Below, one piece after another: positions 1 through 5,228 of a DNA stretch of 9,337 nt. The notes under the pieces were generated by a model. That model made no database searches and was not told the origin of the DNA. It saw only the letters and a program-made list of their open reading frames with translations. Source of the stretch: Candidatus Saccharimonadota bacterium (GTDB lineage Bacteria; Patescibacteriota; Saccharimonadia; Saccharimonadales; Saccharimonadaceae); assembly GCA_905373315.1 (NCBI GenBank), contig CAJPSL010000011.1, forward strand, positions 1-9,337. The letters run 5' to 3'. Both the position numbers and the translations under genes were made by a program. How positions within the stretch are numbered: the stretch's first letter is position 1; each line of letters opens with the position of its first letter.

Positions 1-45
1 GTCGCCACTGATTTCTTTTTCGTAGTCTTTCGTTTTTTAGGCATA
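1..45. repeat. Inverted copy of the ftsK start (left arm)
   Basis: These 45 bases are an exact reverse complement of 359-403, which is the ftsK ATG plus its first 14-15 codons and one base upstream. The arms are separated by 313 bp. The match stops abruptly, and RNase J coding sequence begins within a few bases of it. A perfect repeat of a conserved gene's 5' end lying exactly at the window edge looks more like a fold-back or chimeric join at a contig end than a natural element, but this cannot be settled from the sequence alone. Confidence 0.9.
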
Positions 46-47
46 TC

Positions 48-287
48 TTGTACGACCAGACACGTCGGACACCAATTGTCATCCCAGTCATCAATGAAAT
101 CGGTGGTGGCTTGAAGGCACCAGGAAAAGTTTCTCGGGGCACACAAGGGACGGCTAAGCCAGAAGCAGCTGCTGGTAGCCCAGTTGTACCAAAGCTACCC
201 AAAAAACGGTTTCCAGCTAAACAAGTCCCCGACACGGAGGCAAATGACACTAAAGCTCGAGAGCGACACAACGCACCAGCTTATTAG
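48..287 (+). CDS. rnj: Ribonuclease J, C-terminal fragment (5' end missing)
   Basis: The first residues, LYDQTRRTPIVIPVINEI, match the conserved end of RNase J, where a short stretch ending in RR.P[MI][VI]xPV.xEI closes the C-terminal domain. RNase J is a cytoplasmic metallo-beta-lactamase-fold enzyme with endo- and 5'-3' exonuclease activity in mRNA decay and rRNA maturation. The catalytic part is absent because the frame enters the inverted repeat at 45 and meets a TGA at 9-11. TTG 48 is therefore an internal Leu codon, not a start. After the conserved end comes a tail of about 60 residues rich in Lys, Pro and Ala, probably disordered and possibly RNA-binding (inference). The gene ends with TAG at 285-287. 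Its position just upstream of ftsK on the same strand matches the rnj-ftsK order known in Actinobacteria. The assignment rests on the short conserved motif and this context. Confidence 0.72.
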   Translation: MYDQTRRTPIVIPVINEIGGGLKAPGKVSRGTQGTAKPEAAAGSPVVPKLPKKRFPAKQVPDTEANDTKARERHNAPAY

Positions 288-313
288 ACATATTTAACAA
301 AGTATGGTATAAT
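285..313 (+). promoter_or_regulatory. Putative sigma70-type promoter P1 for ftsK
   Basis: A -35-like TAGACA (285-290, 5 of 6 to TTGACA) is followed by a 17-bp spacer and a perfect TATAAT (308-313). A TGG just upstream of the -10 gives an extended -10. The -35 overlaps the rnj stop codon. The predicted start near 320 would leave a leader of about 40 nt before ftsK. Confidence 0.65.
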
Positions 314-342
314 AAATAAGTGCGATAATCCGTAAAACGGGG

Positions 343-348
343 TATAAT
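343..348 (+). promoter_or_regulatory. Second -10 box (P2), 11 nt before the ftsK ATG
   Basis: This is a perfect TATAAT with no good -35 at 16-18 bp and no TGn extension. It lies in GGTATAATAGATAA (341-354), a one-mismatch direct repeat of GGTATAATAAATAA at 306-319. If active, it would start transcription about 4-6 nt before the ATG, giving an almost leaderless mRNA. ftsK has no Shine-Dalgarno site, which fits. Confidence 0.45.
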
Positions 349-358
349 AGATAACAGT

Positions 359-403
359 TATGCCTAAAAAACGAAAGACTACGAAAAAGAAATCAGTGGC
401 GAC
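359..403. repeat. Inverted repeat right arm (native ftsK start)
   Basis: This is the partner of the inverted copy at 1-45, with 45 of 45 bases complementary. This arm is the native one, because it reads straight into a full-length ftsK. Confidence 0.9.
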
Positions 404-2585
404 TGCGCCAAAACATGACGTACCGAGTGGTTTTTGGTCGCAAGTTGGAGCAGTCTTGATGATTGTGCTGTCATTACTCTTGGTGGTGGCATGGTTTGAT
501 GTCGGCGGTCCAGTATTGGAATGGACCAACCACGCTGCTTTGAAGGTTGTTGGTTATGCTATGTACGCTTTGCCAGTGTTGTTGGTGTATATTGCGGTGG
601 AGACTTTCCGCGCAGAGAATAATCGATTGCCAATTGCCATGAAAATAGCGGCCGTTTTGGAGGTGGTGTGGCTGAGTGGATTGTTTGGGTTGTTAAAGAC
701 TGATGCGCGTCCAGAAGCTGGTGGTGTTGTTGGTGACGTTGCTAATAATATGATGATGACACTGGCAGAAAAGCCAATTGTCGCCCTGATATACATCGTT
801 CTCATCCTCATCACGGCATTATTTATCACGCTCATGACCCCAGTCGAGCTGTTCGGTAAGATATGGGAGATGATGCGGCGTGATTCTTCGGAGGATGATG
901 AGAACAAGGCAATTATGCGACAGGCTGCCAAAGCGGAAAAAGCTGAGCCACGAAAGGTTAGCGAGATTAATTTGAACGCTGGCGTGCCGACGGTAGATAC
1001 AGAAGAACCAGCTAAAGCCAAAAAATCGTCGCCGTTAAGTAGTTTACGGGGTAGTGTAAAGCAGGACAAATCTGCCGAAGAACAGGCAGCGTTGGTTTCG
1101 GTGCATGATCCAAATTGGCAATCACCAAGCCTGGATCTACTAGAGAAAAAGCAAAGCCCGGCTGACGCTGGCGATATTCGGCAAAACGCCCAGATCATTC
1201 ACGACACCTTGGCGGAATTTAACATTGATGTAGAGATGGAAGACGCCAATATTGGACCGAAGGTGACGCAATATACCTTGCGGCCGCCGAGTGGTGTGAA
1301 ATTGACGCGGATCACGGCACTGGAGACGAATATTGCTTTGAACTTGGCAGCGCAGAGCTTGCGTATTGAGGCGCCGATTCCTGGGCAAAAAGCCGTTGGT
1401 ATTGAGGTGCCAAACCGACGAGCGGCTGATGTGCGACTATATGGCGTGTTGGACTCTAAGCAGTGGAAGCACGCTCGTGAACCATTGAGTTTTGCCATCG
1501 GTAAGGATATCTCTGGCGAAGCAGTGGTTGGCGAGCTGAACAAGATGCCGCACATGTTGATCGCTGGTCAGACCGGTTCTGGTAAGTCGGTGATGATTAA
1601 TACTCTATTGACTAGTTTGTTATATCGCAATAGTCCGAGCGACATGAAATTGATCTTGGTTGACCCAAAGCAGGTGGAAATGGCACCGTACGAAGATATC
1701 CCACATCTGCTGACGCCAGTGATTACTGAGCCAGAAAAGACTATTTCAGCTTTAAAGTGGGCGGTCAATGAGATGGAGCGGCGCTATAAGCTGTTGGCGG
1801 CGGAGAAAATTCGTGATATCAAGAGTTATAACAAAAAGATCAAGACTGCTGGTACAAAAATTCCGGTTGCTGATGAGAATGGGAACGTTCAACAGCATGA
1901 GGATGGGGCGATGCCGTACATCGTCATTGTGATCGATGAGTTAGCTGATTTGATGATGGTGGCAGCGCGTGACGTCGAGGCGCTGATTGTTCGCTTGGCG
2001 CAGAAAGCTCGAGCGGTGGGTATTCACCTGGTCTTGGCAACGCAGCGGCCGAGTGTTGACGTGATCACTGGTTTGATCAAGGCGAACGTGCCAGCACGAA
2101 TTGGCTTTACCGTAGCTTCTCAGGTTGACTCACGAACTATTCTGGACCAGATTGGGGCTGAGAAACTGCTTGGTCAGGGCGACATGCTGCTCTACACACC
2201 AAGTATGAGCAAGCCAAAGCGTATTCAGGGCGCATGGGTGACCGATGACGAGGTCAATAAGATAACGGACTATCTCAGGATGCAGTCAGCGCCACAGTAC
2301 AATGACGAAGTGGTTGCGCAGCCGGTGCAGCTCAATGGTAAGGGTGGCGTGATGGTGAATTTGGAGGGCAATGACGGTGACGCCATGTTTAAGGATGCTG
2401 TTCGCTTGGTCATCGAAAGCCGTCGAGCTTCTACGAGCCTGTTACAGATGCGGTTGAAGATTGGGTATGGTCGAGCTGCTCGTATCATGGCCGAGATGGA
2501 GGATCGGGGAATCATTGGTCCGGCTAATGGATCAAAGCCGCGAGACGTATTGGTGTCTAGCCTTGATGAGCTTGGTGATAGCTAA
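360..2585 (+). CDS. ftsK: DNA translocase FtsK/SpoIIIE
   Basis: This 741-residue protein is a hexameric, ATP-driven dsDNA pump that clears and resolves chromosome ends at the division septum. After a Lys-rich N-terminus come four predicted membrane helices (about 26-46, 60-82, 93-112 and 138-160). A charged linker of only about 90 residues follows, so this is the compact SpoIIIE-like form rather than the long-linker E. coli type. The alpha domain is at about 255-370. The RecA-like motor has Walker A GQTGSGKS at 403-410 and Walker B ending in D526-E527. The C-terminal gamma winged helix at about 675-735 contains IGYGRAARIM and GSKPRDVL, which in this family reads polar DNA sequences and sets direction. 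The ATG at 360 is the only start that keeps the basic N-terminus and all helices. No Shine-Dalgarno precedes it, but two TATAAT boxes do. The gene converges on pheA with 18 bp between stop codons and no visible terminator. Confidence 0.97.
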   Translation: MPKKRKTTKKKSVATAPKHDVPSGFWSQVGAVLMIVLSLLLVVAWFDVGGPVLEWTNHAALKVVGYAMYALPVLLVYIAVETFRAENNRLPIAMKIAAVLEVVWLSGLFGLLKTDARPEAGGVVGDVANNMMMTLAEKPIVALIYIVLILITALFITLMTPVELFGKIWEMMRRDSSEDDENKAIMRQAAKAEKAEPRKVSEINLNAGVPTVDTEEPAKAKKSSPLSSLRGSVKQDKSAEEQAALVSVHDPNWQSPSLDLLEKKQSPADAGDIRQNAQIIHDTLAEFNIDVEMEDANIGPKVTQYTLRPPSGVKLTRITALETNIALNLAAQSLRIEAPIPGQKAVGIEVPNRRAADVRLYGVLDSKQWKHAREPLSFAIGKDISGEAVVGELNKMPHMLIAGQTGSGKSVMINTLLTSLLYRNSPSDMKLILVDPKQVEMAPYEDIPHLLTPVITEPEKTISALKWAVNEMERRYKLLAAEKIRDIKSYNKKIKTAGTKIPVADENGNVQQHEDGAMPYIVIVIDELADLMMVAARDVEALIVRLAQKARAVGIHLVLATQRPSVDVITGLIKANVPARIGFTVASQVDSRTILDQIGAEKLLGQGDMLLYTPSMSKPKRIQGAWVTDDEVNKITDYLRMQSAPQYNDEVVAQPVQLNGKGGVMVNLEGNDGDAMFKDAVRLVIESRRASTSLLQMRLKIGYGRAARIMAEMEDRGIIGPANGSKPRDVLVSSLDELGDS

Positions 2586-2603
2586 TCTGAAAGGGTGGGC
2601 TTA

Positions 2604-3413
2604 TCATCGTGCGGTTCGGTATTCTCCGAGCAGTGTGACTTTGTGGCCAGTTGAGGTGATCTTATTGATGGCGCGCTGCAATGACGGGCCGGCAGCATCA
2701 ACGGTCATGAAGAATTTATAGTTCCACGGTTGGCCGACGATGGGCTGGGATTGGAGACTGGCAAGGTTGATGGACTGATTGGCGAATGTGCGGAGTATCT
2801 CAAGGAGACTGCCTGGTTGATGGGCGGTGGTGACAACAAGGGTCGCTCGATCGGCGTCAGTCACTGTGGCGTTTGGATCGAGGACGAGGAAGCGAGTGAT
2901 ATTGTCCTGACCGTCTTGGATGTGCCGCTTGAGAATTGGCATATTGTGTAGCTGAGCGGCAGCTTCACCAGCGATGGCTGCTAGGTGTGATGAACCGTGC
3001 TGTTTGATGAATTCGACAGCTCCGGCGGTATCAAAATATTCAATTTGTGCGGCGTTCGGTAGGTGTTCTTGGAGAAAATGCTGGCATTGTGACAAGGCAA
3101 CAGGATGCGAATAGACAGAAGTGATGTCTTCAAGCTGTGTGCCTGGATTGGTGATGAGGGTTTGTTGAATGGTAAGCGTCACTTCACCGACGATAGGAGC
3201 GCTACACGATTCGATGTGACGGTAGGTTTCGTTGATGGTGCCGTAAATGGTATTCTCTACTGCCACGACAATAGCGTCGGCTTGGCCGCGGGCATAGGTT
3301 TGAAAAACATCGCCAAAGGTCACGCACGGAACGATGGTAGCCTCGGGTCCGTACCATTGTTTTGCTGCTTGTTCGTGGAATGATCCAGCTTGTCCTTGAA
3401 TAGCGATACGCAT
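2604..3413 (-). CDS. pheA: Prephenate dehydratase, stand-alone, with ACT domain
   Basis: This 269-residue cytoplasmic enzyme is predicted to convert prephenate to phenylpyruvate, the committed step to phenylalanine. It has no fused chorismate mutase. The dehydratase domain spans about 1-180, with a start-proximal IQGQAGSFHEQAA, VENTIYGT at 52-59, SHPVALSQC at 102-110 and the catalytic T173-R174-F175 motif in NITRFLVL. An ACT domain follows at about 190-265. Its Phe-binding motifs are altered: G201-S-L-L in place of GALV and Q221-S-Q-P in place of ESRP, so feedback control by Phe may be weakened or changed (inference). No other aromatic-pathway gene is in the window. It ends in a tandem TGA-TAA. 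No Shine-Dalgarno is visible; an extended -10 lies 7 nt before the ATG, so the mRNA is probably leaderless. Confidence 0.93.
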   Translation of the reverse strand: MRIAIQGQAGSFHEQAAKQWYGPEATIVPCVTFGDVFQTYARGQADAIVVAVENTIYGTINETYRHIESCSAPIVGEVTLTIQQTLITNPGTQLEDITSVYSHPVALSQCQHFLQEHLPNAAQIEYFDTAGAVEFIKQHGSSHLAAIAGEAAAQLHNMPILKRHIQDGQDNITRFLVLDPNATVTDADRATLVVTTAHQPGSLLEILRTFANQSINLASLQSQPIVGQPWNYKFFMTVDAAGPSLQRAINKITSTGHKVTLLGEYRTAR

Positions 3414-3420
3414 GAACTAT

Positions 3421-3429
3421 ATTGTAGCA
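3421..3429 (-). promoter_or_regulatory. Extended -10 promoter of pheA, probably leaderless
   Basis: On the minus strand this reads TGC-TACAAT, a 5 of 6 match to TATAAT with the TGn extension. It ends 7 nt before the pheA ATG. No convincing -35 is seen 17 bp upstream. Transcription would start at or right next to the ATG. Confidence 0.6.
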
Positions 3430-3449
3430 TGGTCTAGTGGGCCTACCGC

Positions 3450-3478
3450 TGGACTTTTATATCAGATTACCGTATAAT
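3450..3478 (+). promoter_or_regulatory. Sigma70-type promoter of the rpsF cluster
   Basis: TGGACT (3450-3455, 4 of 6 to TTGACA) is followed by a 17-bp spacer and a perfect TATAAT (3473-3478). The start is predicted near 3485, giving a structured leader of about 64 nt before rpsF. This contrasts with the neighbouring leaderless-type promoters. Confidence 0.65.
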
Positions 3479-3489
3479 ACGAGGGAATA

Positions 3490-3520
3490 ATAACCTAAGG
3501 TTATGTGAGATAGCATAACC
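3490..3520 (+). promoter_or_regulatory. Alternative hairpins in the rpsF leader
   Basis: Two copies of ATAACC (3490-3495 and 3515-3520) flank one GGTTAT (3499-3504). The middle copy can pair with either one: a 6-bp stem with a 3-nt loop on the left, or a 7-bp stem GGTTATG/CATAACC (3499-3505/3514-3520) with an 8-nt loop on the right. The pairings exclude each other, as in a regulatory switch. No T-run follows, so this is not an intrinsic terminator. Confidence 0.5.
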
Positions 3521-3548
3521 ATCCGTGAAGGATTCCGAAGGAGGAAAC
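3519..3548 (+). promoter_or_regulatory. Possible S6:S18 autoregulatory mRNA element
   Basis: Just before rpsF, ATCC (3521-3524) pairs with GGAT (3530-3533) around the loop GTGAA. An unpaired TCCGAA follows, with CCG at 3535-3537, and then the ribosome site. In many bacteria the S6:S18 complex represses its own operon by binding a hairpin with a CCG-containing bulge in the rpsF leader that mimics its rRNA site. Gene identity, position and CCG fit that model. The outer closing stem is weak (two G-C pairs at best), so this remains tentative. Confidence 0.35.
3538..3544 (+). promoter_or_regulatory. Shine-Dalgarno of rpsF (decides the start)
   Basis: AAGGAGG ends 4 nt before ATG 3549. An in-frame GTG at 3525 lies upstream of this site and would translate straight through it, so ATG 3549 is the start. 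Confidence 0.9.
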
Positions 3549-3908
3549 ATGAACGAATACGAACTGACCGTTCTTATTCATCCAGATTTGGAAGCAAATT
3601 TGGATGCGGCGCTGGACAAGGTTCGAGCGTTAATCAAAGACAATGGTGGTGAAATCACCAAAGAAGATAACTGGGGTAAGAAAAAACTGGCTTACCAAAT
3701 TCGCCGCGAAGATTTCGCAGTGTATGTGTACTTTGAGGCAACATTGCCACCAGACGCACCGCGCAAGATTTCAAGCACATTGAACATTACTGACGAAGTA
3801 TTGCGCTACTTGTTGGTAAAGACTGATGAAAAGACCCGTCAGACATTGGCAGAGCAGCGCGAGCGATCTGAGAAGATGGCTGCTGAAGCTACTGAAGCTG
3901 ACGCATAA
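3549..3908 (+). CDS. rpsF: 30S ribosomal protein S6
   Basis: This 119-residue protein begins MNEYELTVLIHPDLE, the typical first strand of the S6 ferredoxin-like fold. It keeps the GKKKLAYQIRREDFAVYVYFEA core and the ITDEVLRYLLVK strand. In the ribosome S6 pairs with S18 on the platform of the small subunit. After about residue 95 comes a charged helical tail rich in Glu, Arg and Ala, longer than the minimal S6 core and probably flexible. A strong Shine-Dalgarno sits 4 nt upstream. It is the first gene of the rpsF-ssb-rpsR cluster, and its leader may carry the S6:S18 feedback site. ssb follows after 49 bp. Confidence 0.96.
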   Translation: MNEYELTVLIHPDLEANLDAALDKVRALIKDNGGEITKEDNWGKKKLAYQIRREDFAVYVYFEATLPPDAPRKISSTLNITDEVLRYLLVKTDEKTRQTLAEQRERSEKMAAEATEADA

Positions 3909-3957
3909 TTATCGCAACCGATATCGATAATAAACCTATAACAAGGAGGGTAACACT

Positions 3958-4377
3958 ATGGCACGAAGTATCAATCAAGTCATTTTGATGGGAAGATTGA
4001 CCCGTGATCCCGAGCAGCGCACGACAACGTCAGGAAGGACGGTTGTGAGCTTTTCTATCGCGGTGGATCGCCAAACACAAGATGATCAAGCTGATTTCTT
4101 TGATGTAACTGCATGGGAGAAGCTCGGTGAGTTGGTTATGCAGTATCTATCAAAAGGCCGGCGCGTATTGGTACAAGGACGCCTTCGCCAAGACAGCTGG
4201 GAAGACAAGGAAACTGGCAAGCGACGTTCACGAATTGAAGTGGTTGCCTCTGACGTGACCTTCCTGGATGGGCCAAGTGGCGACACCGGTGGCTCAACGG
4301 CAAATATATCAACGAAAGAAGAAGTAGTGACGGAAATTGACGATAAACCAATTGATTTATCAGAAATTCCGTTCTAA
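3958..4377 (+). CDS. ssb: Single-stranded DNA-binding protein
   Basis: This 139-residue protein coats ssDNA in replication, repair and recombination, usually as a tetramer. The OB fold covers about 1-105, with MARSINQVILMGRLTRDPE at the start, FFDVTAWEKLGE in the middle and KGRRVLVQGRL after it. A short Gly/Ser/Thr linker leads to an acidic C-terminal tip ending DLSEIPF, the hook that recruits partner proteins such as PriA, RecO and exonuclease I in other bacteria. The linker is only about 20 residues, short compared with E. coli SSB (178 aa). AAGGAGG at 3943-3949 lies 8 nt before the ATG. Its position between rpsF and rpsR is a widespread bacterial arrangement. Confidence 0.97.
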   Translation: MARSINQVILMGRLTRDPEQRTTTSGRTVVSFSIAVDRQTQDDQADFFDVTAWEKLGELVMQYLSKGRRVLVQGRLRQDSWEDKETGKRRSRIEVVASDVTFLDGPSGDTGGSTANISTKEEVVTEIDDKPIDLSEIPF

Positions 4378-4390
4378 CAAGGAGTAGAAA

Positions 4391-4591
4391 ATGGCTAAAC
4401 GACAAAAAAAGGATACACCAAGTGTATTTGACTACCGAGACGTAAAGACGTTGCAACGATATACCAACGTGTACGGTCAAATTGAGTCAATTGCAAAAAC
4501 TGGTTTGACTGAAAAACAGCAGCGAAGCTTGGCAGTCGCCATCAAGCGCGCCCGCCACTTGGCATTGTTGCCATTCGTCACACACGGCTAA
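4391..4591 (+). CDS. rpsR: 30S ribosomal protein S18
   Basis: This 66-residue protein is of short S18 length and carries the family signature [12 protein letters not shown], followed by [28 protein letters not shown]18 binds 16S rRNA with S6 on the platform. There are no cysteines, so it is a zinc-free S18. AAGGAG (4379-4384) lies 6 nt before the ATG, and the gene starts 13 bp after ssb, clearly within the same transcript. rplI (L9), which often follows rpsR, is not here; efp follows instead. Confidence 0.97.
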   Translation: MAKRQKKDTPSVFDYRDVKTLQRYTNVYGQIESIAKTGLTEKQQRSLAVAIKRARHLALLPFVTHG

Positions 4592-4604
4592 TTTGGGACA
4601 TTTT

Positions 4605-4633
4605 TCGGCGCACCAAAGGATGTGGCGCGCCGA
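4605..4633 (+). promoter_or_regulatory. GC-rich hairpin between rpsR and efp
   Basis: TCGGCGC (4605-4611) pairs with GCGCCGA (4627-4633). After one A-C mismatch, CCA pairs with TGG (4613-4615/4623-4625), leaving a 7-nt loop. The T-run lies on the 5' side (4601-4605), not after the stem, so it does not look like an intrinsic terminator for either strand. It could limit read-through, protect the rpsR 3' end or mark a processing site (inference). Confidence 0.55.
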
Positions 4634-4655
4634 CCAACAGTTCTAAAGATGAAAT

Positions 4656-4662
4656 AAAGGAG
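4656..4662 (+). promoter_or_regulatory. Shine-Dalgarno of efp (favours ATG 4668)
   Basis: AAAGGAG lies 2 nt before ATG 4665 and 5 nt before the adjacent in-frame ATG 4668. The spacing favours the second ATG. Confidence 0.7.
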
Positions 4663-4667
4663 CAATG

Positions 4668-5228
4668 ATGTACCAGCCAACAGATTTAAAAAAAGGAACA
4701 ATTTGCCAAATAGACGGTAAGCCATACCGCGTTGTTGAATATGGACAGAAGGTAATGGGCCGCGGCGGATCAATTGTTAATGTGAAGTTAAAAAACTTGA
4801 TTGATGGCAGTGTTATCCCAAAGACCTTCAAGGGGCAAGAGAAGATTGAGTCAGCTGAAGTGACCAATAAGACTGTTCAATATCTGTACCGCGATGGCGA
4901 GACGTTCTATTTTATGGACCCTGAAAACTTTGAACAATTTGAATTAGGTGCAGCAATCGTCGACTCAGCGGCTGACTTTTTGAAGGAAGGTGACTCATTG
5001 AGCTTGCAGTTTTTTGATGGGAGAGTCATCAATGTAGAGCTACCAAAAAACCTCTACCTAGAAGTGACATATACCGAAGATGTCGTGAAGGGTGATACGA
5101 CATCGAGCGTATTGAAAGATGCCACATTGGAAACTGGATTAGTGATCAAGGTGCCAGCATTTATCAAACAGGGGGATATTGTTAATGTCGACACAACGAC
5201 TGGTGAATATAGGGAAAGAAAAAAGTAG
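4668..5228 (+). CDS. efp: Translation elongation factor P
   Basis: This 186-residue protein has normal EF-P length. EF-P enters the ribosome beside the P site and relieves stalling at consecutive prolines. The N-terminal KOW-like domain runs from DLKKGTICQIDGKPYRVVEY to about residue 62 and includes VKLKNLIDGSVIPKTF. Two OB domains follow, and the family signature near the C-terminus ends VDTTTGEYRERKK. The loop that contacts the tRNA CCA end reads KVMGRGGS, placing Arg at residue 32 where the common form is KPGKG with Lys. Arg at this spot is rhamnosylated by EarP in some proteobacteria, but whether any modification occurs here is unknown. The start at ATG 4668 is preferred over 4665 on ribosome-site spacing. 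It lies 76 bp after rpsR, and the next gene begins inside its 3' end. Confidence 0.96.
   Translation: MYQPTDLKKGTICQIDGKPYRVVEYGQKVMGRGGSIVNVKLKNLIDGSVIPKTFKGQEKIESAEVTNKTVQYLYRDGETFYFMDPENFEQFELGAAIVDSAADFLKEGDSLSLQFFDGRVINVELPKNLYLEVTYTEDVVKGDTTSSVLKDATLETGLVIKVPAFIKQGDIVNVDTTTGEYRERKK

Noticed and set aside
48..287. A complete small gene starting at TTG 48
   Set aside because: The first 18 residues match the C-terminal motif of RNase J, so this is the end of a larger gene cut by the inverted repeat, not a stand-alone small protein.
1..403. Invertible promoter switch controlling ftsK
   Set aside because: No recombinase is present, one arm is coding sequence of an essential gene, and the other arm lies exactly at the window edge inside a broken gene. 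An assembly or amplification artefact is more likely.
554..1198. Minus-strand open frame of 214 codons inside ftsK
   Set aside because: It is fully antisense to a conserved gene, has no ribosome site or promoter, and its Ser/Ile-rich product is what the complement of the FtsK membrane and linker codons would give.
2604..2606. UGA recoded as glycine (genetic code 25)
   Set aside because: No in-frame TGA occurs in about 2,900 codons of recognised genes, and the one TGA falls exactly at the expected end of PheA.
2730..3383. + strand open frames antisense to pheA
   Set aside because: They are explained by the complement of the PheA codons and have no start signals or domain match.
3525..3548. 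GTG 3525 as the rpsF start
   Set aside because: It would place the Shine-Dalgarno AAGGAGG inside the coding region and add eight residues not seen in S6.
4605..4633. Rho-independent terminator after rpsR
   Set aside because: The T-run is on the 5' side of the stem; after the stem the sequence is mixed, on both strands.
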